From an uncultured Rhizobiaceae group bacterium (GTDB lineage Bacteria; Pseudomonadota; Alphaproteobacteria; Rhizobiales; Rhizobiaceae), in NCBI GenBank assembly GCA_947501445.1, contig CANMVS010000004.1:310001-374000 (forward strand): a DNA stretch of 64,000 nt. The letters are read 5' to 3'. The first letter of the stretch is position 1; every line of letters begins with the position of its first letter. Both the position numbers and the translations under genes were made by a program. Below are positions 9,730 through 18,327 of the stretch, one piece after another. The notes under the pieces are model-generated. The model was not told where the DNA came from and did no database searches. It saw only the letters and a list, made by a program, of their open reading frames with translations.

Positions 9730-11334
9730 ATGGAATTGCTTGCGGGGAATTATGATTATGTGATCGTTGGCGCCGGTACGGCTGGCTGTGTACTTGCCAA
9801 TCGCCTTTCGGCTGACCCCAGGGTCAATGTGTTGTTGCTGGAGGCCGGTGGCAGTGACAATTACCACTGGGTTCATATCCCCGTTGGTTACCTCTATTGC
9901 ATGGGCAATCCGCGCACCGACTGGATGATGAAGACGGCGCCGGAACCGGGTCTCAACGGACGCTCGCTCGCCTACCCCCGTGGTAAGGTCATGGGAGGGT
10001 GCTCGTCCATCAATGGAATGATCTACATGCGCGGTCAGGCTGCCGATTATGATGGCTGGCGGCAGATGGGCAATGTCGGCTGGGGCTGGGATGATGTTCT
10101 TCCCTATTTCAGGAAATCTGAAGATCATCATGATGGTTCATCAGATCTGCATGGGCAGGGTGGTGAATGGAAAGTATCGAAACAACGCCTGTCCTGGGAA
10201 ATTCTGGAGGCATTTCAGCGGGCCGCCGATGAATTTGGTATTCCGCGCAGCGATGATTTCAACGCCGGAACCAATGAGGGGCACGGCTATTTTGAAGTGA
10301 ACCAGAACAAGGGTGTCCGCTGGAACGCGGTCAAGGCGTTTTTGCGTCCGGTCCTCAACCGCCCGAACCTGCAGATCATCAAGAATGCGCATGTTGAGCG
10401 AATTGTTCTGGAGGGCAAGCGGGCCGTTGGTATTGAATATCTGCAGCGCGGCAACCGCCACCAGGCGCGCGCCGCGCGCGAGGTCCTGTTGTGCGCAGGT
10501 GCAATCAATTCGCCCAAATTACTGGAACACAGCGGCATTGGTCGACCGGATTTATTGTCGGATCTCGGCATAGAAGTGGCGCATGAAAGTCCCGGTGTTG
10601 GCGAAAATCTGCAGGATCATCTGCAGATCCGGACGGTCTTTCGGGTTGCCAATACCGTCACGCTCAATCAGAAAGCCAACAGTCTGTTGAGCAAGGTCGC
10701 GATGGGGCTGGAATATGCGCTGCGCCAAAGCGGGCCGCTATCCATGGCACCAAGTCAGCTGGGCATGTTTACCAAAAGTGAATCATGGCTCGAAACACCG
10801 GATCTGGAATATCATGTTCAGCCCCTGAGCACCGACAAGCTGGGCGATCCGCTGCATCCTTTTCCGGCAATCACGGTTTCTGTGTGCAATCTGCGACCGG
10901 AAAGTGTCGGCAATTGCCATGTTTCAAGCCGCGATACCCACAAACAGCCCGAAATCCGACTGAATTACCTGTCTGCAGAAAAGGACAAACTGGTGGCGAT
11001 CAAATCCGTGCGACAGGCACGCGACATCATGAAGGCTCGTGCTTTGGAAAAATACAGTCCGGAAGAAATTCTGCCGGGCCCGCATATAGCGTCGGACGAG
11101 GCGTTGTTGCGTGAAGCAGGCAATATCGCAACGACGATTTTTCACCCGGTTGGAACCTGCAAAATGGGCCATGACCAAAGGGCCGTCGTGGGGTCTGACC
11201 TTTGTGTTCATGGGCTGGACAATCTGCGTGTTGTTGACGCATCCATCATGCCAAAGATTGTATCGGGCAATACAGCTTCGCCTGTTGTGATGATCGCTGA
11301 AAAGGCTGCCGACATGATCCTGCAACGGCGTTGA
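9730..11334 (+). CDS. GMC-family FAD oxidoreductase (choline dehydrogenase-like)
   Basis: Flavin-dependent alcohol dehydrogenase of the glucose-methanol-choline family, 534 aa. The N-terminal ADP-binding motif is YVIVGAGTAGCVLANRLS; GMC signature 1 is at GGCSSINGMIYMRG, signature 2 at GAINSPKLLEHSGIG, and the C-terminal catalytic block is HPVGTCKMG with the final SIMPKIVSGNTASPV. The start at 9730 is preferred because FAD binding begins within ten residues; an ATG at 9670 preceded by AAAAGGA is in frame and would add 20 basic residues. Likely oxidises an alcohol such as choline or an alkanol, passing electrons to the respiratory chain. No betaine aldehyde dehydrogenase or BetI regulator is adjacent, so choline is not assured. 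Confidence 0.9.
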   Translation: MELLAGNYDYVIVGAGTAGCVLANRLSADPRVNVLLLEAGGSDNYHWVHIPVGYLYCMGNPRTDWMMKTAPEPGLNGRSLAYPRGKVMGGCSSINGMIYMRGQAADYDGWRQMGNVGWGWDDVLPYFRKSEDHHDGSSDLHGQGGEWKVSKQRLSWEILEAFQRAADEFGIPRSDDFNAGTNEGHGYFEVNQNKGVRWNAVKAFLRPVLNRPNLQIIKNAHVERIVLEGKRAVGIEYLQRGNRHQARAAREVLLCAGAINSPKLLEHSGIGRPDLLSDLGIEVAHESPGVGENLQDHLQIRTVFRVANTVTLNQKANSLLSKVAMGLEYALRQSGPLSMAPSQLGMFTKSESWLETPDLEYHVQPLSTDKLGDPLHPFPAITVSVCNLRPESVGNCHVSSRDTHKQPEIRLNYLSAEKDKLVAIKSVRQARDIMKARALEKYSPEEILPGPHIASDEALLREAGNIATTIFHPVGTCKMGHDQRAVVGSDLCVHGLDNLRVVDASIMPKIVSGNTASPVVMIAEKAADMILQRR

Positions 11335-11484
11335 GCGCCCGGAGCCTTTCCCGGGTGTGGGCCTGGCGTTTGGTGGCTTATCTCACAGACCTGGGCGGAC
11401 CGGCTGATATGATCTGATCCAACCTGAATTGAGGCTTTTTCGGTTTTCCCAAATCTGGAAAAGCAGGTTTTGGAGGATATGAAC

Positions 11485-13032
11485 ATGGCCAATCTGGTGG
11501 TTTGTTGTGATGGAACCTGGAAAACGGCTGAAGACGAGGACGGGGGAATTCCAACGCCGAGCAATGTTGTCAAGTTTTTTGGTGCGATCAATGGCAAAGA
11601 CAGCAACAGGGTCGAGCAGAAAAAATACTACCATCCCGGTGTCGGTACCGAGGGCGGTGCGGTCAGCCGCATGGTTGGCGGCGGGATTGGCGCCGGACTG
11701 AACGCCAACATCAAAAGCGCTTATAAGTGGCTGTGCTGCAATTACCGGCCGGAGGACCGTATTTTTGTGATCGGCTTTAGTCGTGGTGCCTATACGGTCC
11801 GCAGTCTTGCGGGCATGATTGCATCGCAGGGTCTGCTGAATCTGACTGACGATGCGCTGGCCAGTGAATTGGCATGGTCACGGGTTGAGACCGTTTTTTC
11901 AAACTACAGAAATCGTGAGGTGAGTATCGGTTCCGCGGATCTGCGGTTTAACAACGCCCAGGCCGGTGAAAGCGGTGCCGGACGGGTTCCCATTCATTTT
12001 GTCGGTGTGTGGGATACCGTAGGTGCACTTGGCATTCCGGATCATCTGGGTCTGTTGAATATACTTGATGATCCGGGAGATCATGCTTTTCACGACACGT
12101 CATTAAGTCCGCTGGTAACCCATGCCAGACATGCGGTGGCGATTGATGAGATGCGTGCCAGTTTTACCCCGACACTTTGGACAGACTATTCCAATGATGC
12201 AGATGTTGTTCAAAAGTGGTTTGTGGGTGTGCATTCGGATGTTGGTGGTGGCTATGTGGAAAAGGAGCTATCCGATATTACATTGGACTGGATGGTTCGC
12301 GAGGCAGAGGGCTGCGGGTTGCTCTTCCGTGATGGGGCCATTGCCCAGATTGGAAAGAATGATCCACACGGGGTGCTGCATGATTCCCTCACCGGCGTAT
12401 TCAACGCACTGGAAACGCGGCCGAGATGTGTGCCACGTGTCACCGATAATACCAGGATGAGTGCCATTCACAGTTCGGCTTTCGAGCGACAGGAAAATCC
12501 ACCACTGGCCCAGCCGGATTATTGGGTAACGCGAACGCTTGATGTCGGTGAAACGGCGGAATACGATATCTATGCCGCTGAAAAATGGAATGCGACCGGT
12601 CTGTTTGTCAGAACAGGTGAACGCTATGAACTGGCCGCCAGCGGGCAATGGCTGGACAGTTCCATATCCTGTGGTCCCGGCGGAACGGCTGATGGCCATT
12701 TTCAACTGGGCGAAGTCGCTCATGTTGTTGCATCCGGGCTTGGGATGGTCGAAAACCTGTTCAAACGGGTCACAGGCAATCAGGTTGCGGACTTCTGGAT
12801 GACACGCCGTGATGAGAGCATGGCCTGGTTTTCTCTGGTCGGCGTCATTGCCGATGGCAAAGGTGTTATGGAAGGCGGGCGAGTTAAACCGCACAGCCAG
12901 TTTTGCATCGGCGATGGCATGAGATTATCCCCACAAGATGAGGGTTACCTCTACTGCTTTTCCAATGATGCCTGGCAGGCCTACGGCAACAACAAGGGCA
13001 GCGTGCGTCTCAAGATCCGCCGACTGGCATAG
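11485..13032 (+). CDS. DUF2235 alpha/beta hydrolase (Tle1-like phospholipase fold)
   Basis: Predicted lipase/esterase of the DUF2235 family, 515 aa. The N-terminus NLVVCCDGTWKTAED is the family opening; the nucleophile elbow is GFSRGAYTVRSLAG (Ser near residue 98) and the acid/His region includes FVGVHSDVGGGY (about 249). Residues beyond about 350 form an extra beta-rich region (WNATGLFVRTGERYELAASG) that looks like a carbohydrate- or ligand-binding sandwich and is not usual for short DUF2235 proteins. The start at 11485 has GGAGG 8 nt upstream; the upstream ATG at 11479 is too close. DUF2235 members include type VI secretion phospholipase effectors (Tle1), but no VgrG, PAAR or immunity gene is nearby, so a secreted-toxin role is not supported. 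Confidence 0.85.
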   Translation: MANLVVCCDGTWKTAEDEDGGIPTPSNVVKFFGAINGKDSNRVEQKKYYHPGVGTEGGAVSRMVGGGIGAGLNANIKSAYKWLCCNYRPEDRIFVIGFSRGAYTVRSLAGMIASQGLLNLTDDALASELAWSRVETVFSNYRNREVSIGSADLRFNNAQAGESGAGRVPIHFVGVWDTVGALGIPDHLGLLNILDDPGDHAFHDTSLSPLVTHARHAVAIDEMRASFTPTLWTDYSNDADVVQKWFVGVHSDVGGGYVEKELSDITLDWMVREAEGCGLLFRDGAIAQIGKNDPHGVLHDSLTGVFNALETRPRCVPRVTDNTRMSAIHSSAFERQENPPLAQPDYWVTRTLDVGETAEYDIYAAEKWNATGLFVRTGERYELAASGQWLDSSISCGPGGTADGHFQLGEVAHVVASGLGMVENLFKRVTGNQVADFWMTRRDESMAWFSLVGVIADGKGVMEGGRVKPHSQFCIGDGMRLSPQDEGYLYCFSNDAWQAYGNNKGSVRLKIRRLA

Positions 13033-13034
13033 CG

Positions 13035-13655
13035 CTATTCTTCCGCTGATGTCACGGATCGACGATAGGTGACCTTCATCACGATCATCAGTGCAATGGG
13101 AACAGCAACAAAGGCGGCAAACCGCAAAGGTGTGAAACTGTAGCTGTCCAGCGGATAAAACCGTTCAGCAACGAGAAACGGGAACAGGGCCTGTGGCATG
13201 CCGATCAACCAATACCAGGCAAGGCGCAGGCCACGCAGCGGTTCAATGTCCCCTTCTGTCAGCACATGCCAATAGGATATTTCACCCCAAACGCTGCGCA
13301 TCAGCCAGACAAATGCCGCCAGACGGGCGAAATCCGGTACGCTACCACTTCTGGCCATAACAATAAATCCAATGACGATGAGCGCTTCCATCGCCAGAAC
13401 AATTGTTCCATTGCCCACCGCCAGAGCATGATTCCATGCCGGTATACGTTCTAAAGGTCCATTCACTGGCGCCGTTGAGCGCATGTTAGGGTCGCCTTTG
13501 GCGTGAATAAGATAAAATAGCCTGTCCAGCGGGTTTGCACCGCCGGGTGTAATGCGCCTGCCGGTAATGAGACCGGCACCCCAGTTCAGCAGAAGGTCTG
13601 AACCGACAGCGGTATAAAGAACACCAGCCAAAAGAAACCAATCGTAATAGGTCAT
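13035..13655 (-). CDS. Polytopic membrane protein, unknown function
   Basis: Not recognised. A 206-aa protein with about five hydrophobic segments (near residues 5-30, 75-100, 108-125, 145-165, 180-198), rich in Trp and Tyr. No metal-binding or catalytic motif is visible. The start ATG has AAGGGA 7 nt upstream. It lies 20 bp downstream of the P-type ATPase gene on the same strand and is probably cotranscribed with it, so a role in ion homeostasis or ATPase assembly is possible but only by context. It converges on the DUF2235 gene, with 2 bp between the stops. Confidence 0.75.
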   Translation of the reverse strand: MTYYDWFLLAGVLYTAVGSDLLLNWGAGLITGRRITPGGANPLDRLFYLIHAKGDPNMRSTAPVNGPLERIPAWNHALAVGNGTIVLAMEALIVIGFIVMARSGSVPDFARLAAFVWLMRSVWGEISYWHVLTEGDIEPLRGLRLAWYWLIGMPQALFPFLVAERFYPLDSYSFTPLRFAAFVAVPIALMIVMKVTYRRSVTSAEE

Positions 13656-13675
13656 CCGGTTATCCCTTCGTGTCC

Positions 13676-16252
13676 TCAGTTGGCATGATGGTGCAGTCGT
13701 GTGTTCAGGATTTCAATGGCCCGGCTGCGTCGGCCTGACCGGTTCTCCATCAGCCTTTCCGTCACAATACGCACGGCACCCAGCACAAACAGCCATAGGA
13801 TAACATAGGCCCATACCCAACCGATCAGAGACCAGGAAATTTTTGGCACAATCCAGCCAAATCCGCACATCAGCACGGCCAGTGCCTGTGTCAGCACGAT
13901 GGCAATGAGCAATGGCAATGCCGGATAGGGCGGTTTGAAAAACCAGTCGCGGGTGCGTGTGACCAGCAACAACAGGTGGCCACCGGCTACCAGCTGCAAA
14001 AACATCGCAGATTGAAGGTGCGCCTGATCGTGCAGATTGAACAGCTCGCGCAGCGATAGATGGTTGATCACAGCCATGCCGATGAGCAACAGGCCAAAGG
14101 ACTGAACAATGGATGCGAAACCAAGCACTGCGGAAACGCACAACAACTGCGGCATGCGCCAGCGAATGGGCAGGGGTGCGACGGCTGTCCTGTCATAGGC
14201 AATGGTCATAATCGGGACATCATCAAGCAGGGACATGATGACGATCATGATCGCAGTCAACGGCTGGAACCCCAAAAAGAGTGTCGACAGGACAACCAGG
14301 AACATGATGTCCATGGTAAGGGCAACACGGTAAATCGTATAGCTTGTGATACGTCCAAAAATACGCCGTGCCTCATCAATTGCCTTGTCGATGACAGACA
14401 GGCCAGGTGCTGTCAGGATGAGTGCTGCCGCACTGCGTGCCGCATCGGTAGCGCCCGAGACAGCTGTGCCACAATCGGCTTGTTTGAGCGCCGGTGCGTC
14501 ATTGACACCATCCCCTGTCATGGCAACCAGATGACCGCGCTGCTGCAGGGATTTGACGATGGCATATTTGTGCTGCGGGAAAACGCGCGCAAATCCGTCG
14601 ACCTGCTCAATCGCATCAGCAATTTTTGCAGGCACATGATCGGGATCCATGTCCTTTGGAAAAAGGTCAGCAGCGGTGATGATATTGGTACCCAGACCCA
14701 GCTGCCGGGATGTTTCCCTGGCAATGGCTGTATCGTCTCCGGTCACCATTTTTACCGAGACACCTTTAGCCCGAACCAGTTCGATCGTTGCTTTGGAATC
14801 ATCCCGCGGAGGATCGGACATGGGCAAAATTCCCAGATAATCCCATGTTTTTCCGTCATCCGCAGAGTGCGCAACACCAAGAGCGCGATAGCCGCGCTTG
14901 CCCAGTTCGGCAACCTTTGCATCAACCTGCGTTGCTATATCGGATGAGGGGGCAGCCAGCTCAACAATCGCCTGGGGTGCACCCTTGGCGACGTGCATTA
15001 CCTTCCCATCGGCATTTGTCACAATGGCACGGGACAATTTGGAAACCGGATCAAAGGGTGTGAACTGATTGACTGTCCAGGATTCCAAGGCTTTTGTGTC
15101 GTTTAGTGCCTGCAGAACGGCGGCGTCAATGACATCACTGTTTTTGGGCTCGCTCGCCAGCGCTGCTGCCAGCACAATATCACCGGGGTCGTCTGATTGA
15201 AGCGGTATCGGCGCGTCCAGGGTTAGCTGATTTTTGGTCAAGGTCCCGGTCTTGTCGGAACACAGGATATCAACGCCTGCCATTTCTTCGATGGATGCGA
15301 GGCGGGATACAATTGCTTTTTCCTTGGATAGTTCCAGTGCACCCAAAGCCATTGTTATGGAAAAGACCGCAGGCATTGCCACCGGTATGGAGGCAACAAG
15401 CAGAATCAGCACAAATTGCAGAATGTCCAATGCGTCGGCCAATCCCCAATTGCCGGTTATGACGATGTCGCGATAGACCTGCCCCGCGACCATTATCAGA
15501 GCCAGAACAATTGCAACGACTATGAGAAAATTTCCGATTTGAAACATCGCTCTTTGCGCGTGGCTGACGGCGCCGGCACTGGCGACCAGTTTGGCTGTGC
15601 GACCAAAAAATGTATTGGTGCCGGTAGCAATAACCAAACCGGTCATGGTGCCCTGTCGCACGACACTGCCTGAATAGGCCGCATCGCCAATCTTTTTCTC
15701 AACCGGCAAGGATTCTCCTGTCAATGCAGCCTGGTCGATCGAGGCGGAATTGCCTGAGGCAAGACGCAGATCTGCCGGGACAATCTCACCAAGGCGAATC
15801 GTCACGATGTCACCGGGCACCAGCATAGCCGCATCAATAGTCTGAAATTGTCCATCCCGAAGGGCCGTTGCATGGGGTGCCAGACTTGCTTTAAGGGCTG
15901 CGAGCGCGTTCGAGGCCTTCAAATCCTGCCACAGTTCAAGGCAGGCATTAAAAACAAGCAGACCAAAGATGATGGCGAAATCATCCCAGCGGCCAAGGAT
16001 TGCAGAGACCAAAGCTGCTGCCTCGATCATGAAAGCAATGGGGCCGATAAAGTAATGAAATATGCGTGAGGCAAGCCCAACCTTTTCTTCCGGTAGGGCA
16101 TTTGGGCCGTATTGTATGCGCCGTTGGTCTGCCTCACTGGTGCTGAGGCCCTTGTCTTCTTCAACGGCGAGCTGCTGCATGGCTTGGGCAAGGGAAACTG
16201 TCTCAAGGTCCCTGGGTTCAGAAGGATCCGGTGTCGTCGCGCTTTCAGTCAT
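13676..16252 (-). CDS. P3-type (plasma-membrane proton-efflux type) ATPase
   Basis: Cation-pumping P-type ATPase of the proton-ATPase (P3A) family, about 858 aa. N-terminal cytosolic region, then two membrane helices, the actuator motif TGES, the phosphorylation site DKTGTLTKNQL (near residue 335), the nucleotide-binding region, MTGDGVNDAPALKQAD hinge motif, and six C-terminal membrane helices. ADLRLASGNSASIDQAALTGES is split by the usual spacing. Heavy-metal-binding domains and the CPC motif of metal pumps are absent, in favour of H+ (or Mg2+/K+-like) transport. Start chosen at 16252 (MTESATT) with GGAG 10 nt upstream; 16270 is also in frame. A broken, diverged copy of its 5' end and leader occurs at 24278-24456. 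Confidence 0.93.
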   Translation of the reverse strand: MTESATTPDPSEPRDLETVSLAQAMQQLAVEEDKGLSTSEADQRRIQYGPNALPEEKVGLASRIFHYFIGPIAFMIEAAALVSAILGRWDDFAIIFGLLVFNACLELWQDLKASNALAALKASLAPHATALRDGQFQTIDAAMLVPGDIVTIRLGEIVPADLRLASGNSASIDQAALTGESLPVEKKIGDAAYSGSVVRQGTMTGLVIATGTNTFFGRTAKLVASAGAVSHAQRAMFQIGNFLIVVAIVLALIMVAGQVYRDIVITGNWGLADALDILQFVLILLVASIPVAMPAVFSITMALGALELSKEKAIVSRLASIEEMAGVDILCSDKTGTLTKNQLTLDAPIPLQSDDPGDIVLAAALASEPKNSDVIDAAVLQALNDTKALESWTVNQFTPFDPVSKLSRAIVTNADGKVMHVAKGAPQAIVELAAPSSDIATQVDAKVAELGKRGYRALGVAHSADDGKTWDYLGILPMSDPPRDDSKATIELVRAKGVSVKMVTGDDTAIARETSRQLGLGTNIITAADLFPKDMDPDHVPAKIADAIEQVDGFARVFPQHKYAIVKSLQQRGHLVAMTGDGVNDAPALKQADCGTAVSGATDAARSAAALILTAPGLSVIDKAIDEARRIFGRITSYTIYRVALTMDIMFLVVLSTLFLGFQPLTAIMIVIMSLLDDVPIMTIAYDRTAVAPLPIRWRMPQLLCVSAVLGFASIVQSFGLLLIGMAVINHLSLRELFNLHDQAHLQSAMFLQLVAGGHLLLLVTRTRDWFFKPPYPALPLLIAIVLTQALAVLMCGFGWIVPKISWSLIGWVWAYVILWLFVLGAVRIVTERLMENRSGRRSRAIEILNTRLHHHAN

Positions 16253-16418
16253 AATCTGTCGGCTCCTCATAGCAGGATGTACCGTAACTATGGCTAATGT
16301 TTGTAAGTATTAAAACCCGTTAGGCCTTAATAGATGCATGGAATACTCATTGATGAGCCTGCCATTGTCAGCTGTACAACAACATTCGTTTCACTGTTGT
16401 ACGTCACATCGACCTATA

Positions 16419-16517
16419 GACCGTTTCACGTTTTGTCAGAAATGGGATAACGGTGTCGGCCTTTGATTTTGTTGATGCATTCAGGTATTACCGATTCCGT
16501 CAAAACCCGAATTGCTC
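16419..16517. repeat. 99-bp MITE-like repeat, full length
   Basis: Runs from GACCGTTTCACG to GAATTGCTC and is preceded by TATA. The second hairpin has a mismatched arm. Lies between the ATPase leader and the 3' end of the ABC permease gene. Confidence 0.85.
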
Positions 16518-16519
16518 TT

Positions 16520-16626
16520 GCGCGCCACCACTTTGATGCAAGCCGCCGCCGCTCGGCACAATCGCACCGATTTCACCGTTGCCGCCTTTCCGGCGGATCG
16601 AACAACCGGATCATGAAAATGGTGGT
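16520..16626 (-). other. 3' flank of ABC operon with a small GC hairpin
   Basis: No gene. A short stem CCGCC-TTTCC-GGCGG (16582-16596) lies just past the permease stop but lacks a T-tract, so it is only a weak candidate terminator. The rest is unremarkable. Confidence 0.4.
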
Positions 16627-17454
16627 TCAAAGAAGGCCAGATTTGCCCTCACGCCTGCTGGCGAGTGCCGAGAATGCCGATTTTGCAACGGCTGTGATCG
16701 CCACGATAACGATCAGGATGACGGAAATCGCCGCGATTGCCGGGTCAATATTGTCGCGTAGCCCCATCCACATCAAACGTGGGAGGGTAACCGCGTCCAC
16801 TGAAGTGATGAAGATCGTCACGGCGATTTCTTCCCAGGACAGCACGAATGTCAAAAAAAACGAGGTAATCAGACCAAAGCGGATATTGGGCAGGATGACG
16901 CGGAAGATCCGGGTCGTCAGGCCAGCGCCCATCGACCGCGCTGCGAGATCGATCCTTCGGTCGACCTGCGCTAGCGAGACAGCAATCAGGACGACCGCAA
17001 ATGGTGCAATCATAACCGCATGTGTCAGTGCAACCCCGGCCAACGTGTCATAGGCAACCAGGTCGTTGAACTGGCTCAGGCTGATCAGAAAGAAATAAAG
17101 CGCCAGAGCCGACACCACCGGCGGGGCGACCATGGGCAGCAGCGCGATGCTCATCCACAGGCCGGCAAAACGCGGTCGCAGCATCCAGATGCCCAGGCTG
17201 AAGAACAACCCCATGGACGTCGCCAAAACGGCGCTGATCAACCCGATACGGACAGACAGCCAGATGCCGTTGATCCATGCCGGGTTTTCAATCAACGCCC
17301 AATAGTGACGCAGCGACCATTCATCAGTCGGAATAGACAAAAACCGCTTTGGCGTGAAGGAAACCGGTACCACCGCCAAAAGTGGCATCATCAGGAACAC
17401 GGCAACCACAATGGCAAGAGCTGTCGCCACAATGCCGGGGCGTAGTATTTTCAT
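16627..17454 (-). CDS. ABC transporter permease (spermidine/putrescine PotC type)
   Basis: Second inner-membrane permease of a polyamine/opine-type ABC importer, 275 aa with six hydrophobic segments. The EAA loop that contacts the ATPase is DLAARSMGAGLTTRIFRVILP. The start is at 17454: its ATG overlaps the TGA of the upstream permease gene as ATGA, which fits translational coupling; the open frame extends to 17550 but those residues lack similarity. It is the last gene of the transcription unit ATPase - binding protein - PotB-like - PotC-like. Function with its partners is import of a cationic or amide-bearing nitrogen compound; true substrate unknown. Confidence 0.92.
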   Translation of the reverse strand: MKILRPGIVATALAIVVAVFLMMPLLAVVPVSFTPKRFLSIPTDEWSLRHYWALIENPAWINGIWLSVRIGLISAVLATSMGLFFSLGIWMLRPRFAGLWMSIALLPMVAPPVVSALALYFFLISLSQFNDLVAYDTLAGVALTHAVMIAPFAVVLIAVSLAQVDRRIDLAARSMGAGLTTRIFRVILPNIRFGLITSFFLTFVLSWEEIAVTIFITSVDAVTLPRLMWMGLRDNIDPAIAAISVILIVIVAITAVAKSAFSALASRREGKSGLL

Positions 17455-18272
17455 CTTGCACTTCCCGGCTGAAGCTGGCGCATGAGAAGCGCAAGAAGGG
17501 CGGCGACCGAAACCATGAGAATGACGCTGATTGCTGCTGCCAAACCCCAATCCGGGCTTTGGAAGATACGCAGATAGATAAGTTCAGCCGCCATGACGCT
17601 GCGACCACCACCCAGGATTGCCGGTGTTATGAAGAACCCGATGGAAAAGACAAAGACCAGCAGTGCCGCTCCAATAATGCCTGCAGCTGTCATTGGAACA
17701 AAAATCTGCCAGAAAATCCGCAAACGGCCGGCAGCCATGCCGCGCGCTGCCGTCAGCACACGCTCATCCACGTTGCGCATGGCTGATGCTATCGGGAATA
17801 CGGCAAAGGGGATGAGGAAATGGGTCATGCCGATGACCACGCCAAATTCGTTGCGAACCATCGTAAGCGGATCATCCAGCAATCCTGCCGATTGCAGCCA
17901 GCCGTTGATCATCCCCTTGTTGGACAGGAGTGCCAACCAGCCGAAGGCACGGGTGAGAACAGATATCCAGAACGGGATGATGATGCAAAGCTCGCTCACA
18001 AGTCGCGCCAACGGCCCGCCCCGGACCCAGAGCAAAGCGATCGCGTAGGCCGCCGCGACGCTGAGTACTGTGACCATTGCGCAAACGCGCAGGGTTCGCC
18101 AGAACACCGACAGGATCAGCGGATCATTCAGCGCGGTCTTGTATTGTTCCAGTCCCGGCTCGGGCAGCGTGATGCTCCAGCGGATTACACCCAGAAGGGG
18201 CAGCACGTAGGCCAGTCCCAGAAACAGCAGCATGGGACCAAGCAGAAGGACGGATTTGGGAATGCTTCGCAT
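17451..18272 (-). CDS. ABC transporter permease (PotB type)
   Basis: First permease of the polyamine-type ABC importer, 273 aa, six membrane segments. The cytoplasmic coupling loop is VLTAARGMAAGRLRIFWQIFVP (EAA-like). The N-terminal helix LLLGPMLLFLGLAYVLPLLG is typical of PotB/PotH. It follows the substrate-binding protein gene after 55 bp containing a terminator-like hairpin, so its expression may be lower than that of the binding protein, and it is coupled to the next permease by an ATGA overlap. No strong ribosome-binding site is visible upstream of 18272. Confidence 0.92.
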   Translation of the reverse strand: MRSIPKSVLLLGPMLLFLGLAYVLPLLGVIRWSITLPEPGLEQYKTALNDPLILSVFWRTLRVCAMVTVLSVAAAYAIALLWVRGGPLARLVSELCIIIPFWISVLTRAFGWLALLSNKGMINGWLQSAGLLDDPLTMVRNEFGVVIGMTHFLIPFAVFPIASAMRNVDERVLTAARGMAAGRLRIFWQIFVPMTAAGIIGAALLVFVFSIGFFITPAILGGGRSVMAAELIYLRIFQSPDWGLAAAISVILMVSVAALLALLMRQLQPGSAR

Positions 18273-18282
18273 GCAGATCTTT

Positions 18283-18319
18283 CAAAAAAGCACCGCCTTC
18301 CGGAAGGGAGGGGCGGTGC
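18283..18319 (-). terminator. Intra-operon terminator/attenuator-like hairpin
   Basis: Reading the minus strand: GCACCGCC (18319-18312 complement), a 14-nt loop, GGCGGTGC (18297-18290), then six T. It sits between the binding-protein stop and the PotB-like start, so partial termination would give excess binding protein over permease. Confidence 0.75.
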
Positions 18320-18327
18320 GATACGGG

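Noticed and set aside
11335-11484. Terminator after the GMC gene
   Set aside because: A CCCGG/CCGGG stem exists but there is no T-run at the expected place; not called.
16582-16596. Strong terminator after the ABC operon
   Set aside because: A small GC stem is present but no T-tract follows, so it is only mentioned as a weak feature.
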